DNA from: Meghimatium bilineatum
Taxonomy: Eukaryota > Mollusca > Gastropoda > Stylommatophora > Philomycidae
Assembly (NCBI GenBank): GCA_034231615.1
Contig: CM067317.1
Coordinates: forward strand, 43,161,531 to 43,225,530
DNA: 64,000 nucleotides
Reading direction: 5' to 3'
Below, one piece after another: positions 1-9,886 of the stretch. The first letter of the stretch is position 1; every line of letters starts with the position of its first letter. Under the pieces are notes generated by a model, which was not told where the DNA came from, did no database searches, and was given only the letters and a program-made list of their open reading frames with translations. The translations under genes were made by a program, and so were the position numbers.

Positions 1-59
1 CAGTGGTGATACAGATGGGAAGATAGTCCCACAACTAGGCTGCCAACAGAACAGAGGAA

Positions 60-317
60 ATGATCCAAGAACTCATACTGCAGCACTCGAAGCCACACGA
101 TACAATAATTTACACAGACAGCTCAGTAACACAAGAAACAAACAGGTGTGGTTGGGGTTTCGTGGCCTACCAAAATGGCAAGAAATTAGCTGAGAAGTCA
201 GCTGCCTACCCCACTACAACATCTAGCATGCAAATGGAAATAGAAGTGGTGACAGCAGCTCTCACTTGGCTGGCGACGCAACCACGAACAGACTCAGTGA
301 TTCTATCGGACTCTCAA
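60..317 (+). pseudogene. LINE RNase H domain, N-terminal part (I-type retrotransposon fragment)
   Basis: This is the start of a retrotransposon RNase H domain, which degrades RNA in RNA-DNA hybrids during reverse transcription. The frame shows IIYTDSS (first catalytic Asp, where Ser replaces the usual Gly), MEIEVVTAALTWL (catalytic Glu) and ILSDSQ (second Asp), in the normal order and spacing. It stops abruptly at about 317, where an unrelated LINE tail begins on the other strand, so the His-bearing end is missing. A second, more decayed copy lies at 30090-30372, and a related domain sits inside the long LINE at 33.9-37.4 kb. The first Met may not be a true start because the sequence before it is LINE-like. 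Confidence 0.8.
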
Positions 318-480
318 CTATGAAAGGATCCTCACTGCAACTATGTAAGCCTCTCGGTTCTGTGCAAGCTGCCCATCTTCTTCCAGTGTCATTTTCAGAA
401 GATCTTCGATGTCATGTGTCCATCATAGTCTTGGTCTGCCTCTTGTTCTCTTCCCTGGAACTTTCCATCATGAGTTTCTT
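318..480 (-). pseudogene. C-terminal tail of an endonuclease-RT LINE (GKRxRGRPRxxW family)
   Basis: Read on the minus strand, the frame ending at the TAG at 318-320 gives VPGKRTRGRPRL, a stop, WTHDIEDLLKMTLEEDG, then QLAQNREAY. This is the conserved basic tail that follows the RT domain in many animal LINEs (GRPRxxWxDxI...LAQDRxxWR). The in-frame stop in place of a Trp-type codon marks it as dead. Weaker relatives on the same strand are at 6250-6440 and 28285-28460. Minus-strand sequence out to about 712 is open in another frame but shows no recognisable domain. Confidence 0.65.
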
Positions 481-899
481 GGTACAGATACGTCTCAGCA
501 GTGTTTGCCATTGCTTTCTGAACCGGTACTGGTCGCTTATCAGTTATCATTCTTCGTGCACCCTCAGCCCAATACGTGGCCTTTCCAAATCCAACCTTTG
601 AAACCGTTGTTGATAATACCATCTTCCACCATCTCTGCCAGCAGTTGTGTTGTATGGTAGGGGAGGATGTCCACTGGGAGAGTTGTTTCACGTAGTTCAG
701 CCGACTAGCCAAGGGAATTGGTCACTTCATCTAATAGTTGCTGCAGCTTAGTATATGAAGAGTATCTTCATCCCCAATGGCAGGTTGCTGACATGGGACC
801 TACCTTTACCTTTACTGTACTGCAAAATTGCCAGATGAACTTTAAATCTGATATTATAAATTAAATAATGAATAACGACTAAGTATTGGTCCACATCTG
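481..899. other. No recognisable gene
   Basis: A minus-strand frame is open to 712 but matches no family I know and may be upstream LINE sequence. From 720 the composition becomes AT-rich and featureless up to the retroposon copy at 900. Confidence 0.4.
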
Positions 900-1140
900 A
901 AAGTGGAGTAAAGAATAGAAACACTGTTTTTTTTCTTCCAAGCATGTCATAAGAGGTGACTAATGAGTTTATGTGGTAGAGTTGGCTATCCAATACAGGG
1001 TCAAAGTGACCCAGCAGTCATATGGGATTGTAAGGTATCATATAAAAGTTTTAAACCATAACACAACACATTACATTCTCCAGACAACATCCTGCTAATC
1101 TGCAGACGTCTGTGAACAAATATGGAAGCAGAAAAAGCAG
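900..1140 (+). mobile_element. Short interspersed retroposon, family R1
   Basis: Copy of a ~270-bp family found at least ten times in this window. Landmarks: GGAGxAAAGAATxGxAACACTG near the 5' end, GCATGTCATAAGAGGTGACTA, a box around GAGTTGGCT...AGGGTCA...GTGACCCA, ACATCCTGCTAATCTGCAG, then TTTGAGAAC and an A/G-rich end. No tRNA-type A and B boxes are evident. This copy is diverged and its terminal (GAA)n is eroded. Confidence 0.6.
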
Positions 1141-1326
1141 ACGATTTATTAATCAAAATTCTTCGTTCCCTTTCTAGCAAAACAGAACTTGCCACTTGAA
1201 GCTATCAAACATGTGAAAATTGTATATGCTCCCCCACCCCAAGTATTTTAACAAATAAACAAATATAATTAATATAAAGGAAAAGTTGGTTTTAAAGAAA
1301 CACACCCCATCTCAGCAGTCATATCC

Positions 1327-1698
1327 ACAACCTTGCCATCAGTGTATATGAAACAGTTGGACAACCTTACCGTCAGTGTATATGAAACAGTTGGACAACC
1401 TTACCGTCAGTGTATATGAAACAGTTGGACAACCTTGCCATCAGTGTATATGAAACAGTTGGACAACCTTGCCTCCAGTGTATATGAAACAGTTGGACAA
1501 CCTTGCAGTCAGTGCATATGAAACAGTTGGACAACCTTGCCGTCAGTGTATATGAAACAGTTGGACAACCTTGCCGTCAGTGTATATGAAACAGTTGGAC
1601 AACCTTGCCGTCAGTGTATATGAAACAGTTGGACAACCTTGCCATCAGTGTATATGAAGCAGTCGGACAACCTTGCCGTCAGTGTATATGAAACAGTC
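1327..1698. repeat. 34-bp minisatellite, about 11 copies
   Basis: The unit is built around GTATATGAAACAGTTGGAC followed by AACCTTGCCGTCA. Copies differ by single changes (GCCGT, GCCAT, ACCGT, GCAGT) and are otherwise near-identical. Confidence 0.95.
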
Positions 1699-1758
1699 AA
1701 CAAATGTTTCATTTTATTCTAAGAATTAAATCAGCTCAAATTCTAGTCAGTCTGTATA

Positions 1759-2032
1759 TGTAATAATCACAGTAACCAGAAGTGTAACAATCACAGTAAC
1801 CAGAAGTGTAACAATCACTGTAACCAGAAGTGTAACAATCACTGTAACCAGAAGTGTAACAATCACAGTAACCAGAAGTGTAAAAATCATAGTAACCAGA
1901 AGTGTAACAATCACAGCAACCAGAAGTGTAACAATCACAGTAACTAAAAGTGTAACAATCACAGTAACTAAAAGTGTAACAATCACAGTAACTAAAAGTG
2001 TAACAATCACAGTAACTAAAAGTGTAACAATC
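1759..2032. repeat. 24-bp minisatellite, about 11 copies
   Basis: The unit is TGTAACAATCACAGTAACC plus AGAAG. The last four copies share the variant ACTAAAAG, so the array has two homogenised blocks. Because 24 is a multiple of 3, two long minus-strand frames are open across it. These are a by-product of the period, not evidence of coding. Confidence 0.95.
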
Positions 2033-2149
2033 CTGCTTCAGTTCAATGAACAATATAATATAGAAGCATCGAAGATTTATTATTAAATAAAAATAATAAT
2101 GCAGAATATGGGAATTGAATGTGTGCAGCAGGGAGGTGCTATTTGTTCT

Positions 2150-2200
2150 CTAGACTGCATTCTGCTAATCTGTAGGAGTTTGAGAACAAAAGAAGAAGTT
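2150..2200 (+). mobile_element. Retroposon R1, 3' end only
   Basis: Matches the R1 end: TGCATTCTGCTAATCTGTAG, GAGTTTGAGAAC, then AAAAGAAGAAG. Severely 5'-truncated, as expected of retroposition. Confidence 0.55.
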
Positions 2201-2421
2201 CTTAATTTGAATAAAGTTAACACCCTTTTAATAATTCCTTTAGCTATTATCTCCCTTTAACTTCTGTGTTCTAAAAAAATTAATACAGTCATCCCTCAGT
2301 TATCGCGGTTAATAGGGACCAGAACCGATCGCGATAAGTGAAAAACCACGAAGTAGTGTTATCCTCTCATTTTTATCACACATACATTTTTTGTGTATGT
2401 ATAATATCAATAAGTGTATAT

Positions 2422-2909
2422 CATCATCATCAGGTGCCATGCCGGGTGGCGTAGGCGGCCATGGCTCTCCACAGCTCTCTGTCCACAGTATTATGAATCA
2501 AAGTCGTTGTTGTTTCTTTGTCGTGCCAGGTTGTCAAACTGTCTAATATTTTCTCACGTTGTCGCCCTCTGTCTCTGGTGCCTTCAATCTTGCCTGTTGT
2601 GATTATGTTCTCTAAACCTGCCTGTCTCATGAAGTGGCCAAAAAAAGAAGATTGCCTTTTTCTTATATTGTTGATTAAGGTCCGTTTCGCATTTAACTCT
2701 TTTAACACCTCTACATTAGTTTTTCTGGCAGTCCATGGTATTCTCAGCATTCTTCTGTAGAACCACATCTCCGTTGCCTCCAATCTCCCACTTTCCAGTT
2801 TGTTTATTGTCCAAGACTCGCACCCATATGTTAGTATAGGGGTTATATAGCACTGCAGAACTCTCTTTCTCACCTCTAATGACAAGGTCATATTACACAG
2901 TATATTTTT
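2422..2909 (-). pseudogene. 5'-truncated LINE, (TGA)n-tail family, with 11-bp TSD
   Basis: The minus-strand frame encodes the region after the RT domain: KNILCNMTLSLEVRKRVLQC, YGCESWTINK, EMWFYRRMLRIPWTARKTN, FFGHFMRQ, DRELWRAM and ends ATRHGT-stop at 2430. The stop TGA is the first unit of the terminal (TGA)n. The insertion is bounded by identical TAAGTGTATAT at 2411-2421 and 2910-2920. The frame is open over this fragment, so it is fairly young, but it lacks the endonuclease and RT cores and cannot move. Sister copies: 22555-22920, 24484-24582, 29201-29836, 33194-33682. Confidence 0.9.
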
Positions 2910-3114
2910 TAAGTGTATATAAAACCATATAAATGCATATGTTATCATTAGAACTTAAAGAATAGTTTCAAACATGTAAATAAAATATTAATAGTATAAA
3001 TAACACACATAAAATAATGTATAAATAATATAAATATGATACGCGTGTGTGTGTAACATACGTAGATGTAACTAAAGTGTACATACTGTAAATATGTTTT
3101 TAGAAATCCATGAT

Positions 3115-3360
3115 GTACTGAGGCCGCGATAAATTAACTGAGGCCGTGATAAATGAACTGAGGCTGTGATAAATGTACTGAGGTTGTGATAAATGAACTG
3201 AGGCTGTGATAAATGTACTGAGGCTGTGATAAATGAACTGAGGCTGTGATAAATGAACTGAGGCTGTGATAAATGTACTGAGGCTGTGATAAATGAACTG
3301 AGGCTGTGATAAATGTACTGAGGCTGCGATAAATGAACTGAGGCCACGATAAATGAACCA
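3115..3360. repeat. 20-bp minisatellite, about 12 copies, inside the Tigger-like element
   Basis: The unit ACTGAGGCTGTGATAAATGA alternates with a GTACT variant. The last unit runs straight into the element's right end (AGGCCACGATAAATGAACC), so the array appears to have grown from the element's own subterminal sequence. All three minus-strand frames stay open across it, which is an artefact. Confidence 0.95.
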
Positions 3361-3423
3361 CAAAGTAGCGAGGGATAACTGTAAACAAACTTTGTGCTTA
3401 TATTGGACATGCACTAAGAATAA

Positions 3424-4290
3424 ATGAAGAATGTTGAAAGATTAAATGGAGATTTAAGAAGACTACATGAGTATTGTCAAACATGGAAACTGAAAGTAAA
3501 CTGTGAGAAAACTATCTATACCATATTTACGAAAAGTCATAAAGTAGCCAAAGAAAATATCAGTCTATGGTTGGACACACAGAAATTGCCAAGAGAAGAA
3601 CATCCCACATATCTTGGAATCATGCTAGATCGGCAGGTCACCCTCAAGAAGTATGTAGAAAATATCAAAAATAAAGCACTTAAATGATTACAGCTACTGA
3701 AAAGACTCACAGGCACATCTTGGGGATCAGGCAAGGATACCCTTAGAGGATTATATCTTGGGTACATAAGCTCTGCTTTAGAATACAACAGTACAATCCT
3801 TACAACATGTTCCAAGACAAATGTAGAATCTCTAGACAAAGTGCAGAACAATGCTCTACGTCTTATTAGTGGAACAACGAGATCTACACCAATGGCTGCA
3901 TATGAAATAAATACAAATGTAGAACCCCTTGAGATGTGGAGAGATATGGCTGCAATGGAAGCTTATGAAAGAAGCAAAAGAATGAACAAAGAACACTCAA
4001 ATAAACAACTTGAAGAAAACTGGCAACCATAACTACAGATTAAAACAAAAGTCAGTCCTTAGCCATGTCAATGAAATAAAAGAGCTATCACTTCCCAGAC
4101 AAGAGACAAGAACTGCACAGAGTAGAAAAATATTTACCACCACACGCAAGTTTTAAATTACCGGAAATCAAGACACAATTAAGAGAAAATGCAAAGAAAA
4201 GTTCCGACCCAGTTGAAAGCAACACAGAAAACTATAGACACCTACCCAAAACAATGGATCCATGTCTATACAGATGGACCGCTGGATCAG
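3424..4290 (+). pseudogene. LINE reverse transcriptase C-terminal region and start of RNase H (Jockey/I group)
   Basis: The frame starts in the RT thumb: WCQTWKLKVNCEKTIY, then PTYLGIMLDRQVTLKKYVEN and, after a stop at 3685, LLKRLTGTSWGSG, LRGLYLGYISSALEY, LDKVQNNALRLISGTTRSTP and EPLEMWRDMAAMEA. This order (YLGxxLDxxLTWK, GTxWG, LVRSxLEY, QNxALRLITGAxxSTP) is the standard Jockey/I-group region between RT and RNase H. At about 4252 WIHVYTDG marks the start of RNase H, then the sequence decays. Several stops and a frame change show it is dead. The fragment at 10596-11320 supplies the RNase H C-terminal half of a similar element. Confidence 0.85.
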
Positions 4291-4384
4291 CAACCAACCA
4301 TCAATCAAGAATTAATGAAAATAGACTGTCATTACAAACATTAACTGACTGAATTTTATTATTTATATTTAGTTATACAATGGA

Positions 4385-4565
4385 AATCCCTTTCTACCAA
4401 TTCTATTATAACAAATTTCCCTATATAACAACACTTTTCAAGATCCCCAATTATATTTATTCAATATTGTTTGTACTGTACATAAAGAATTTCTGTTATT
4501 ACATACACATTTTGTTGGTCCGGTACTCATTGTTATAACAGGATTCCACTCTACAACCTTAGTGA
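4385..4565. repeat. Dispersed MITE-like repeat, copy 1
   Basis: Shares CCCTATATAACAACAC, CCCCAATTATATTTATTC, TTGTTTGTACTGTA and TTCTGTTATT with 27110-27262 in the same order and orientation. Both copies end in a GGAATTCCACT/GGATTCCACT motif. Two copies only, so the boundaries are approximate. Confidence 0.6.
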
Positions 4566-5080
4566 CAAACTTGATTGATCATATTTAAGAAATATATATA
4601 TAGTGATAATATTACTAAGACTAACTCATCTAGAATAGCACAGTACTCTAAAATGGCTGCACCCACATAATACAGTCTGTTGACATCGTTTACGAGTATT
4701 ATTCTTGAAATATTCAAAATTCTGAAAAATGAGCTTTTTTTGATATATGAAGAATTTCATTTTGCAGTATCTCTTACACTTGTATTTATGTGGGAAAACA
4801 CTATTACCTAATCCTCACACTTAGAATCCTAAAATTATACCCAGCATTACAATAAGTAGAATTTCACTCTTGAAATAACTCTGGAACTTTCAAATTTATT
4901 TGGAAAATGCAAACATTCATTATAACACATTGACAATTTCAAAGCTCTATGGCATGTGATAGATTTTATACATACTTTTAAAGATGGTGATGTTAATATC
5001 TAAAAAATGTGCAAATGTCCTTGGTAATGGAAGATAAGTATATTTTGGAATGAAGACCAGTAAAGTGTTAAGGTAAGTAC
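4566..5080. other. AT-rich, no recognisable feature
   Basis: No open frame of note, tandem repeat or match to any family seen elsewhere in the window. Confidence 0.5.
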
Positions 5081-5160
5081 AGCTAGGTACTCAACTTACG
5101 ACCACGATCTGTTCCAACAGACTGGTCGTAACATGATTTAGTCGTAAGTTGAGTACGCTA
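5080..5160. mobile_element. Solo palindromic end of a Tigger/pogo-like element
   Basis: GTACTCAACTTACGAC at 5087-5102 is an exact inverted match to GTCGTAAGTTGAGTAC at 5141-5156, with an inner ACGACCA/TGGTCGT pair. The outer edge reads TACAGCTAGG. Such self-folding CAG...ACTTACGACC termini are typical of Tigger-type MITEs. I did not find a partner end. Confidence 0.5.
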
Positions 5161-6249
5161 TGTGTACAGTTATGTGAAGTGATGTTATAAAAATATTTAA
5201 GTTAAAATATATCATAAATTTCTTGTATTATTGTTATAAATCATAAATTTCGATGCTTATTTTGTGCCATTTGTATCATCTCTACGCCATTTTGTTTCTT
5301 ATTTTTACATCACCAGGTTTATGAAAAACACTGCATAAACTGTACATGTAGTAAGTCCGCTGGGTAATGTTTCAATATGACAATCAATACATATTAACTG
5401 CGTGAAACGTAACAACAATTAGACTTACGTAAAACACAGGTTTATATTTCGTTTCAATGGGACACGACAGACTATAGCTAAAACTAGTAGGTAATGATGG
5501 GCAATGATGAGCACACAAGAAATCACAAAAATTACAATACACAAATCACATTTAACGTTTCAACCAAAAGGTCTTTATCAAGACACAAACAAAACATCAA
5601 AAGACGACGAATGGAAAAATTATCACAACGTCCAACGGAAATATGGAAATGATATGCCCATTTGGGTTGTCCCATGGCAGTTGGAAATCTTAATTGTAAT
5701 ACTTAAAATTACAAACTAAACAAAAAATTTACCAGTGTTAGACGCATCATTCTCAGGATTGTTTTTCCAACCAGAATCTGTAGAATCATCATTTGTGGCA
5801 AATGATCTTGCAATATGTCTCCAAAACATTGCTGATTTGTCCACATTCTGTCTCCAGGAAGGATTACTAACCATTGCACAATATGAAGTGCCCTTGCATA
5901 GAATTCTTGGAATAAGCCAACATTTTCTGTAAAGGAATGATGTGCCTCTATCAATGTGAGAAGATAATTTTCATTGTCATAAAATAAAAACTATTTTTGT
6001 ATTATGTACTCATTATGTATTATGTATTATAGCAGATCTTCCGCACGTCTTGATTGTGAGCATACATATTATAAATATAGAGATGAAGCGATACGGATAT
6101 GTTCACATAAATATTTAATGTCACTATCTCTAACACTAACACTGTTTGTTTATGTTAGCTGACATATATTTTAGGTCGCGGTAATCAGAGAACAGAGCAC
6201 ACTATTTCTATTATGACTTCAAATAAATATCCAAATTTTATAATAATGC
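5161..6249. other. AT-rich; contains one dispersed hairpin motif
   Basis: Nothing codes recognisably. At about 5551-5580 there is CGTTTCAACC-AAAA-GGTCTTTATCAAG, the reverse complement of the hairpin seen at 37727, 41968, 43264, 44032 and 52550. A weak plus-strand frame at 5504-5719 has no family match. Confidence 0.4.
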
Positions 6250-6440
6250 ACATCTATGTGACATGTCCTTTGTAGAACATTGTCCTCACTGTCACTCAGT
6301 AAGTCTCTCAGTTCTGTGCAAACTGCACTGCTTCTGCCAGCGTTATATTCAAAAGGTCTTCAATATCCTGTACTCATCAACGTCTTTGGTGGCATCTTGT
6401 TCTCCAACCTGGAAACTTTCTCTTCATAATTAATCTTTCT
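6250..6440 (-). pseudogene. Decayed LINE C-terminal tail (same family as 318-480)
   Basis: The minus strand reads EDLLNITLAEAVQFAQN, stop, ETY, stop, then VTVRTMFYKGHVT-stop. It aligns over its length with the tail at 318-480 and ends like 28285-28460 (TMFWKEYVT). Two internal stops and a frame change upstream mark it as a fossil. Confidence 0.55.
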
Positions 6441-6794
6441 AACCTACTGTCTTTTCATGTGTCAGAAATATGTTAACTTGCATTTTTATGGTTTTGAGGA
6501 ACCAATCATCAACTTTGTTCAGGTCTTTGCAGACATCTGTGTTGAATCTTCTCTTTGCCTATATAATTCTTATTTTTTTATAACACTTCAATTCAAATGC
6601 AGATATTTTCATTTCCATTGCAGATGTCATTACCCACATCTAACACATGCTAACACTGGAAATAATATAGCTTCTTAATAGTTGCAACTTTGGTCTCTGT
6701 TTGCCCCTTGCCATAGGTTTTTTCCTTATACAGGCTATGTCTATTGTCTATCCCAAGGTGGTGATGTTGTCATAGCTTCCACACTTGCCATGAA
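6441..6794. other. No recognisable feature
   Basis: A short plus-strand frame (6457-6678) exists without any family resemblance. The rest is AT-rich intergenic sequence. Confidence 0.4.
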
Positions 6795-7045
6795 TCATAT
6801 GGGTTTGTGAAAGAGAAGTAGCCTGCGTTTCAGAGCCAGGTGTGTTGCTCTGGTTGAGGTGTAGTCATGGTTGTTCAGGATGGTTTTTATGTTATCTATC
6901 CATCTTTTCCTAGGTCTTCCCTTGGCTCTGTATCCTGATTCTATCTTGTTATAAGCTCTTACGGGAAGATGATCGTTCATCCTCATAAGATGTCCAGACC
7001 ATTTTATCTGTTGTTTCTCTATATATTTGATACATTCTGCATTAT
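6795..7045 (-). pseudogene. LINE C-terminal tail (HLMRMN...GRPRKRWIDNI family)
   Basis: Minus strand: CIKYIEKQQIKWSGHLMRMN, DHLPVRAYNK, AKGRPRKRWIDNIKTILNN and a stop at 6795. This is the post-RT tail of an RTE/endonuclease-RT type LINE (IKWxGHLxRM, GRPRKRW). Relatives are at 25905-26270 (plus), 15905-16530 and 39127-39978 (minus). Only about 85 residues survive. Confidence 0.75.
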
Positions 7046-7780
7046 TATTCTGTAGCCTTGTATCATGGTGTGATCCTTGTCATGTTTGGGTAGTGGGACT
7101 AAATAGCCATGCAGCCACTCTACTTTTACTGTGCTGGTCTTCTTCTTCTGCGTTCGTTCTCAAACTCCTGCAGATTAGCAGGATGTAGTCCGGAGAACGG
7201 AATGCATTGTATCATGGTTTACAGCATTGCTGCAATATCTGCACCTTCGGCCTGACACATCCGACTTCAGCATGGCTTTGGGTCACTGACCCTATATGGG
7301 ATGGGACAGCCAACTCCATCCCATAACCTCCTTAGTCACCTTTTATGACATGCGTAGAAGGTAAACAGTGTTGCCATTCTTTGCTCCCCTTTCGGGCCCC
7401 GTCAATACACAGTGCCCTTTAAAAGGCTATTATTTAACATGTCCGCCAACTCTCCTAACTCCTCATCAATTCTCCTACTAATGTCATCATATCTAATGAT
7501 ATCTGGTCCTGGTGTTGTGTTTTTTGCACTTTTCAGTGTCTTCAAATTTTTCTTCTTATTTCGTCAACTGTGATTATCATGTTTTTCCATGCTCAAGTTC
7601 TTACACATGTCCATAATCTTTTTCCTGATTTCTTGATATGCCTCAACATTTCTTTGACAAATTTGTGCGGTGTAGTGTGTCAGCAATGCCTCACCTTTTG
7701 TCTCATCCATTTTCTGCCAGGCCGTATCAGCACTCTGGAAATCGGCAATAGTCGTGCGTCTTATTAGACCATGGATTTGT
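7046..7780 (-). pseudogene. I-type LINE RT fragment, split by an R1 retroposon
   Basis: Both flanks of the retroposon at 7135-7408 align, in order, with 35850-36290 of the long LINE: 7046-7134 covers the part near the first RT motifs and 7416-7780 covers the linker before RT (TRAPLLTHYTAQICQ-type sequence) and its upstream end. Removing the retroposon joins ACTGTGC to CCTTTA exactly as in the uninterrupted copy. Stops and frame changes are frequent. A third copy is at 10200-10510. Confidence 0.8.
7135..7408 (-). mobile_element. Complete R1 retroposon inserted in a LINE
   Basis: Best-defined copy of the family, about 274 bp. On the minus strand it starts near GGGGCCCGAAAGGGGAGC, runs through GCATGTCATAAAAGGTGAC, GGTTATGGGATGGAGTTGGC and GGGTCAGTGACCC, and ends GAACGAACGCAGAAGAAGAA. 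It is flanked by ACTGTGC (7128-7134) and ACAGTGC (7409-7415), a probable 7-bp TSD with one change. The paralogue at 35.94 kb is the empty site. Confidence 0.85.
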
Positions 7781-7824
7781 GCAAGTTAGGCGTCATGAAA
7801 TAGGGTCTTATATGAGAAGGATCA

Positions 7825-8895
7825 ACTCTTCACAGTGCTATAAATAGCTGACTGTTTACATTTTTAACTAGATGACATCACGGATTTCCGTGTAACACCA
7901 ATGAAATTAATGGCTGCTGTGGTATCACATCCCGACAATTACTTGAGTTCAAATCTAGACACAGATTAACTTATATATAGCCTAATCTGTTTCTTTTCAA
8001 ATGTACATAATTTTAAAAATTCTCCACTGCTTTGTACTGAGCGCTCAGTATTTCTGCGCGCTATACATGGAGCGAGGTGAGCGCACACATTTTAAATATT
8101 ATTTCTATTCCTAACCGTACTCTAAGTACCTAACCTTAAGCTTGCCAAATCACACAACAAAGGTCAGGTAATACCTCAAAACTAGAGCAAAGGTCACAGT
8201 GAAGAGATGATCCGTAGTTGCGCCAAGAAATAAAAACCGGATCTACTTAGGCATCATCTGAGCAACAGATTTAAGTAATTAAACATTTTGATTAATTCCT
8301 AGACATAAAACACAGTCACCACGAAGACAGTGACAAAATTACAACTGTCTCCCTGGGACCTTTCCTTTTATACAGAAACCCATCGGGGCACAACAATGTA
8401 TTTTAGCCGTAAGTGTAATGATAACATGCGAAGTATTTACTTTTACTCAGCGAGATAACATCAATATAATATGGCACATGTTGGAAGTGTTATCTCAATT
8501 GTTGGCTGAAGTAAAGTATAGTTCTCCACTGTGACCTTTGTTCTAGTTTCGAGGTGTTACCTGACCTTTGTTGTGTGATTTGGCAAGCTTACGGGTAAGT
8601 ACTTAGAAAAAGGTTAGGATTAGAAATAATATTTCTAATGTGTGCGTGCACCTCGCTCCGTGTATAGCGGGCAGAAATACTGATCGCTCACCACAAATAA
8701 TAGGAAATTGGAAAAAATGTGTAAATTGGAAAACAGATTATGCATAAGTTCGTCTGTGTCTAGATTTGAACTCAAGTGATTGTCGGATGTGACATCACGG
8801 AGGCCATTATTTTGATTGGTGTTACACGGGAATCCATGACGTTGGATAGTTAAAATTGTCAACAGTGTGCTATTTATAGCACAGTAGAGAACTAT
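7825..8895. mobile_element. Foldback element with ~350-bp inverted arms
   Basis: The left arm (7825-8205) and right arm (8520-8895) are long imperfect inverted copies. Landmarks: GTGCTATAAATAGC at both outer edges, CCGTGTAACACCAAT / ATTGGTGTTACACGG, GAGCGAGGTG / CACCTCGCTCC, and AACAAAGGTCAGGTAA / TTACCTGACCTTTGTT innermost. The spacer (8206-8519) contains a smaller inverted pair (GAGATAACA / TGTTATCTC). No coding sequence is present. Confidence 0.85.
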
Positions 8896-9616
8896 TCTTT
8901 ACTTTCACCCAATTGTTTAATGGCCTAATAATAATGGTTAGACTTCATTTAAATTTAATTTATTAAGTCATTAATTAGCGTGTGTAACACCAATCAATCA
9001 TTAAACAAATTATGTGTGCATCCAATATGTCGCAAATTTGGTTTCGTCCACCGTTGTGACATTTGCAGTGTTAGATAAGTTGCATAAAATTATAGATTTT
9101 TGTAAATGAATGGGGGTTAAAAGAATTAGAATTAGTTTATATAGATTTTTTAGGATGGGGGAGAAGGATTAGAATCACTGCAGAATCAGTATCAGTGTTT
9201 AGATTTAAAAATTGTGACTTTAAAAAGGCGTGAATCGATGTGATAAGTGATTTATAGCACAACGGTGGAAGAAATCAAATTTTTACCCTTTATCAATTTC
9301 ATACTCATAATGGTAGCCTGATACGAATGATAATTCTTCCGATTTCTTCCTTGTATTTCTGACTGCATTTCTTGCACGACTAAATGTTTACATGACCTTT
9401 GACACTGACTGGCACAAATTCAAAATTAATAGACTAAATATGATTTTAACGTGTGTTTTGTGACCAAATATACAATAGAGTATAGAGCTATATCTCAATG
9501 TCTAGATTATTATTTTAGCATGAAATTTAGAAATTTTTAAGAATATACATGATAATAGCGAATAGGATTACTTCAAAGTTTCATGGAAGTAAAAGCTTTG
9601 ATCAAATAACATGCAA
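8896..9616. other. AT-rich intergenic sequence
   Basis: No open frame, repeat or family match recognised. Confidence 0.5.
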
Positions 9617-9886
9617 CTACAGTGCCGTTGCAGGCAACCTTCGTTGCGGAGACGGTATTTGATGATAATGATAGTGTAGAGAGCTACGGGAAACTATAGA
9701 TCTCAGGAAGACATCAGCAGCAAATTGAACAGCAATAAACAAGTCGAGATTTTCGACTGTGAACGGGACATTGCTGTCTAAATGCGCATTTACACCAAAT
9801 CGATCCTCGTCAACACTCTGCGACTTGCATCTGCCCAGAAATAACATAGGGGGACCTATAGGGGCATACACCAGAACCAGGGTCAT
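9617..9886 (-). CDS. Unassigned open frame, possible exon
   Basis: An 89-codon minus-strand frame in a patch richer in G, C and CpG than its surroundings. Visible features: a hydrophobic start (TLVLVYAPIGPPMLFLG), an acidic stretch (SVDEDRFG), and VPFTVENLDLFIAVQFAAD. A pyrimidine run (TTTTCCCCTCCCCC) just upstream could belong to a splice acceptor, but I see no matching donor. I do not recognise the protein. A plus-strand frame overlaps it, so strand is uncertain. Confidence 0.2.
   Translation of the reverse strand: MTLVLVYAPIGPPMLFLGRCKSQSVDEDRFGVNAHLDSNVPFTVENLDLFIAVQFAADVFLRSIVSRSSLHYHYHQIPSPQRRLPATAL

Larger units (their letters stand above)
2286..3381. mobile_element. Non-autonomous Tigger/pogo-like DNA element with TA target duplication
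   Basis: Left end CAGTCATCCCTC at 2286 and right end (read inward) CAGTTATCCCTCGC at 3381 are inverted, and both are flanked by TA. CAGT...CCCTC termini with a TA duplication are typical of pogo/Tigger elements of the Tc1/mariner group. The subterminal TCGCGGTT / GCGATAAGTGAA sequence recurs at both ends. No transposase remains: the interior is a nested LINE (2422-2909) and a 20-bp minisatellite (3115-3360). Confidence 0.7.

Noticed and set aside
1736-2053. Minus-strand frames with SYCDCYTF-type repeats
   Set aside because: Produced by a 24-bp tandem repeat whose length is a multiple of 3; no start context, domain or splice site.
3072-3414. Three overlapping minus-strand frames rich in LSQPQFIYH
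   Set aside because: All three frames of a 20-bp repeat are open; this is a property of the repeat, not coding.
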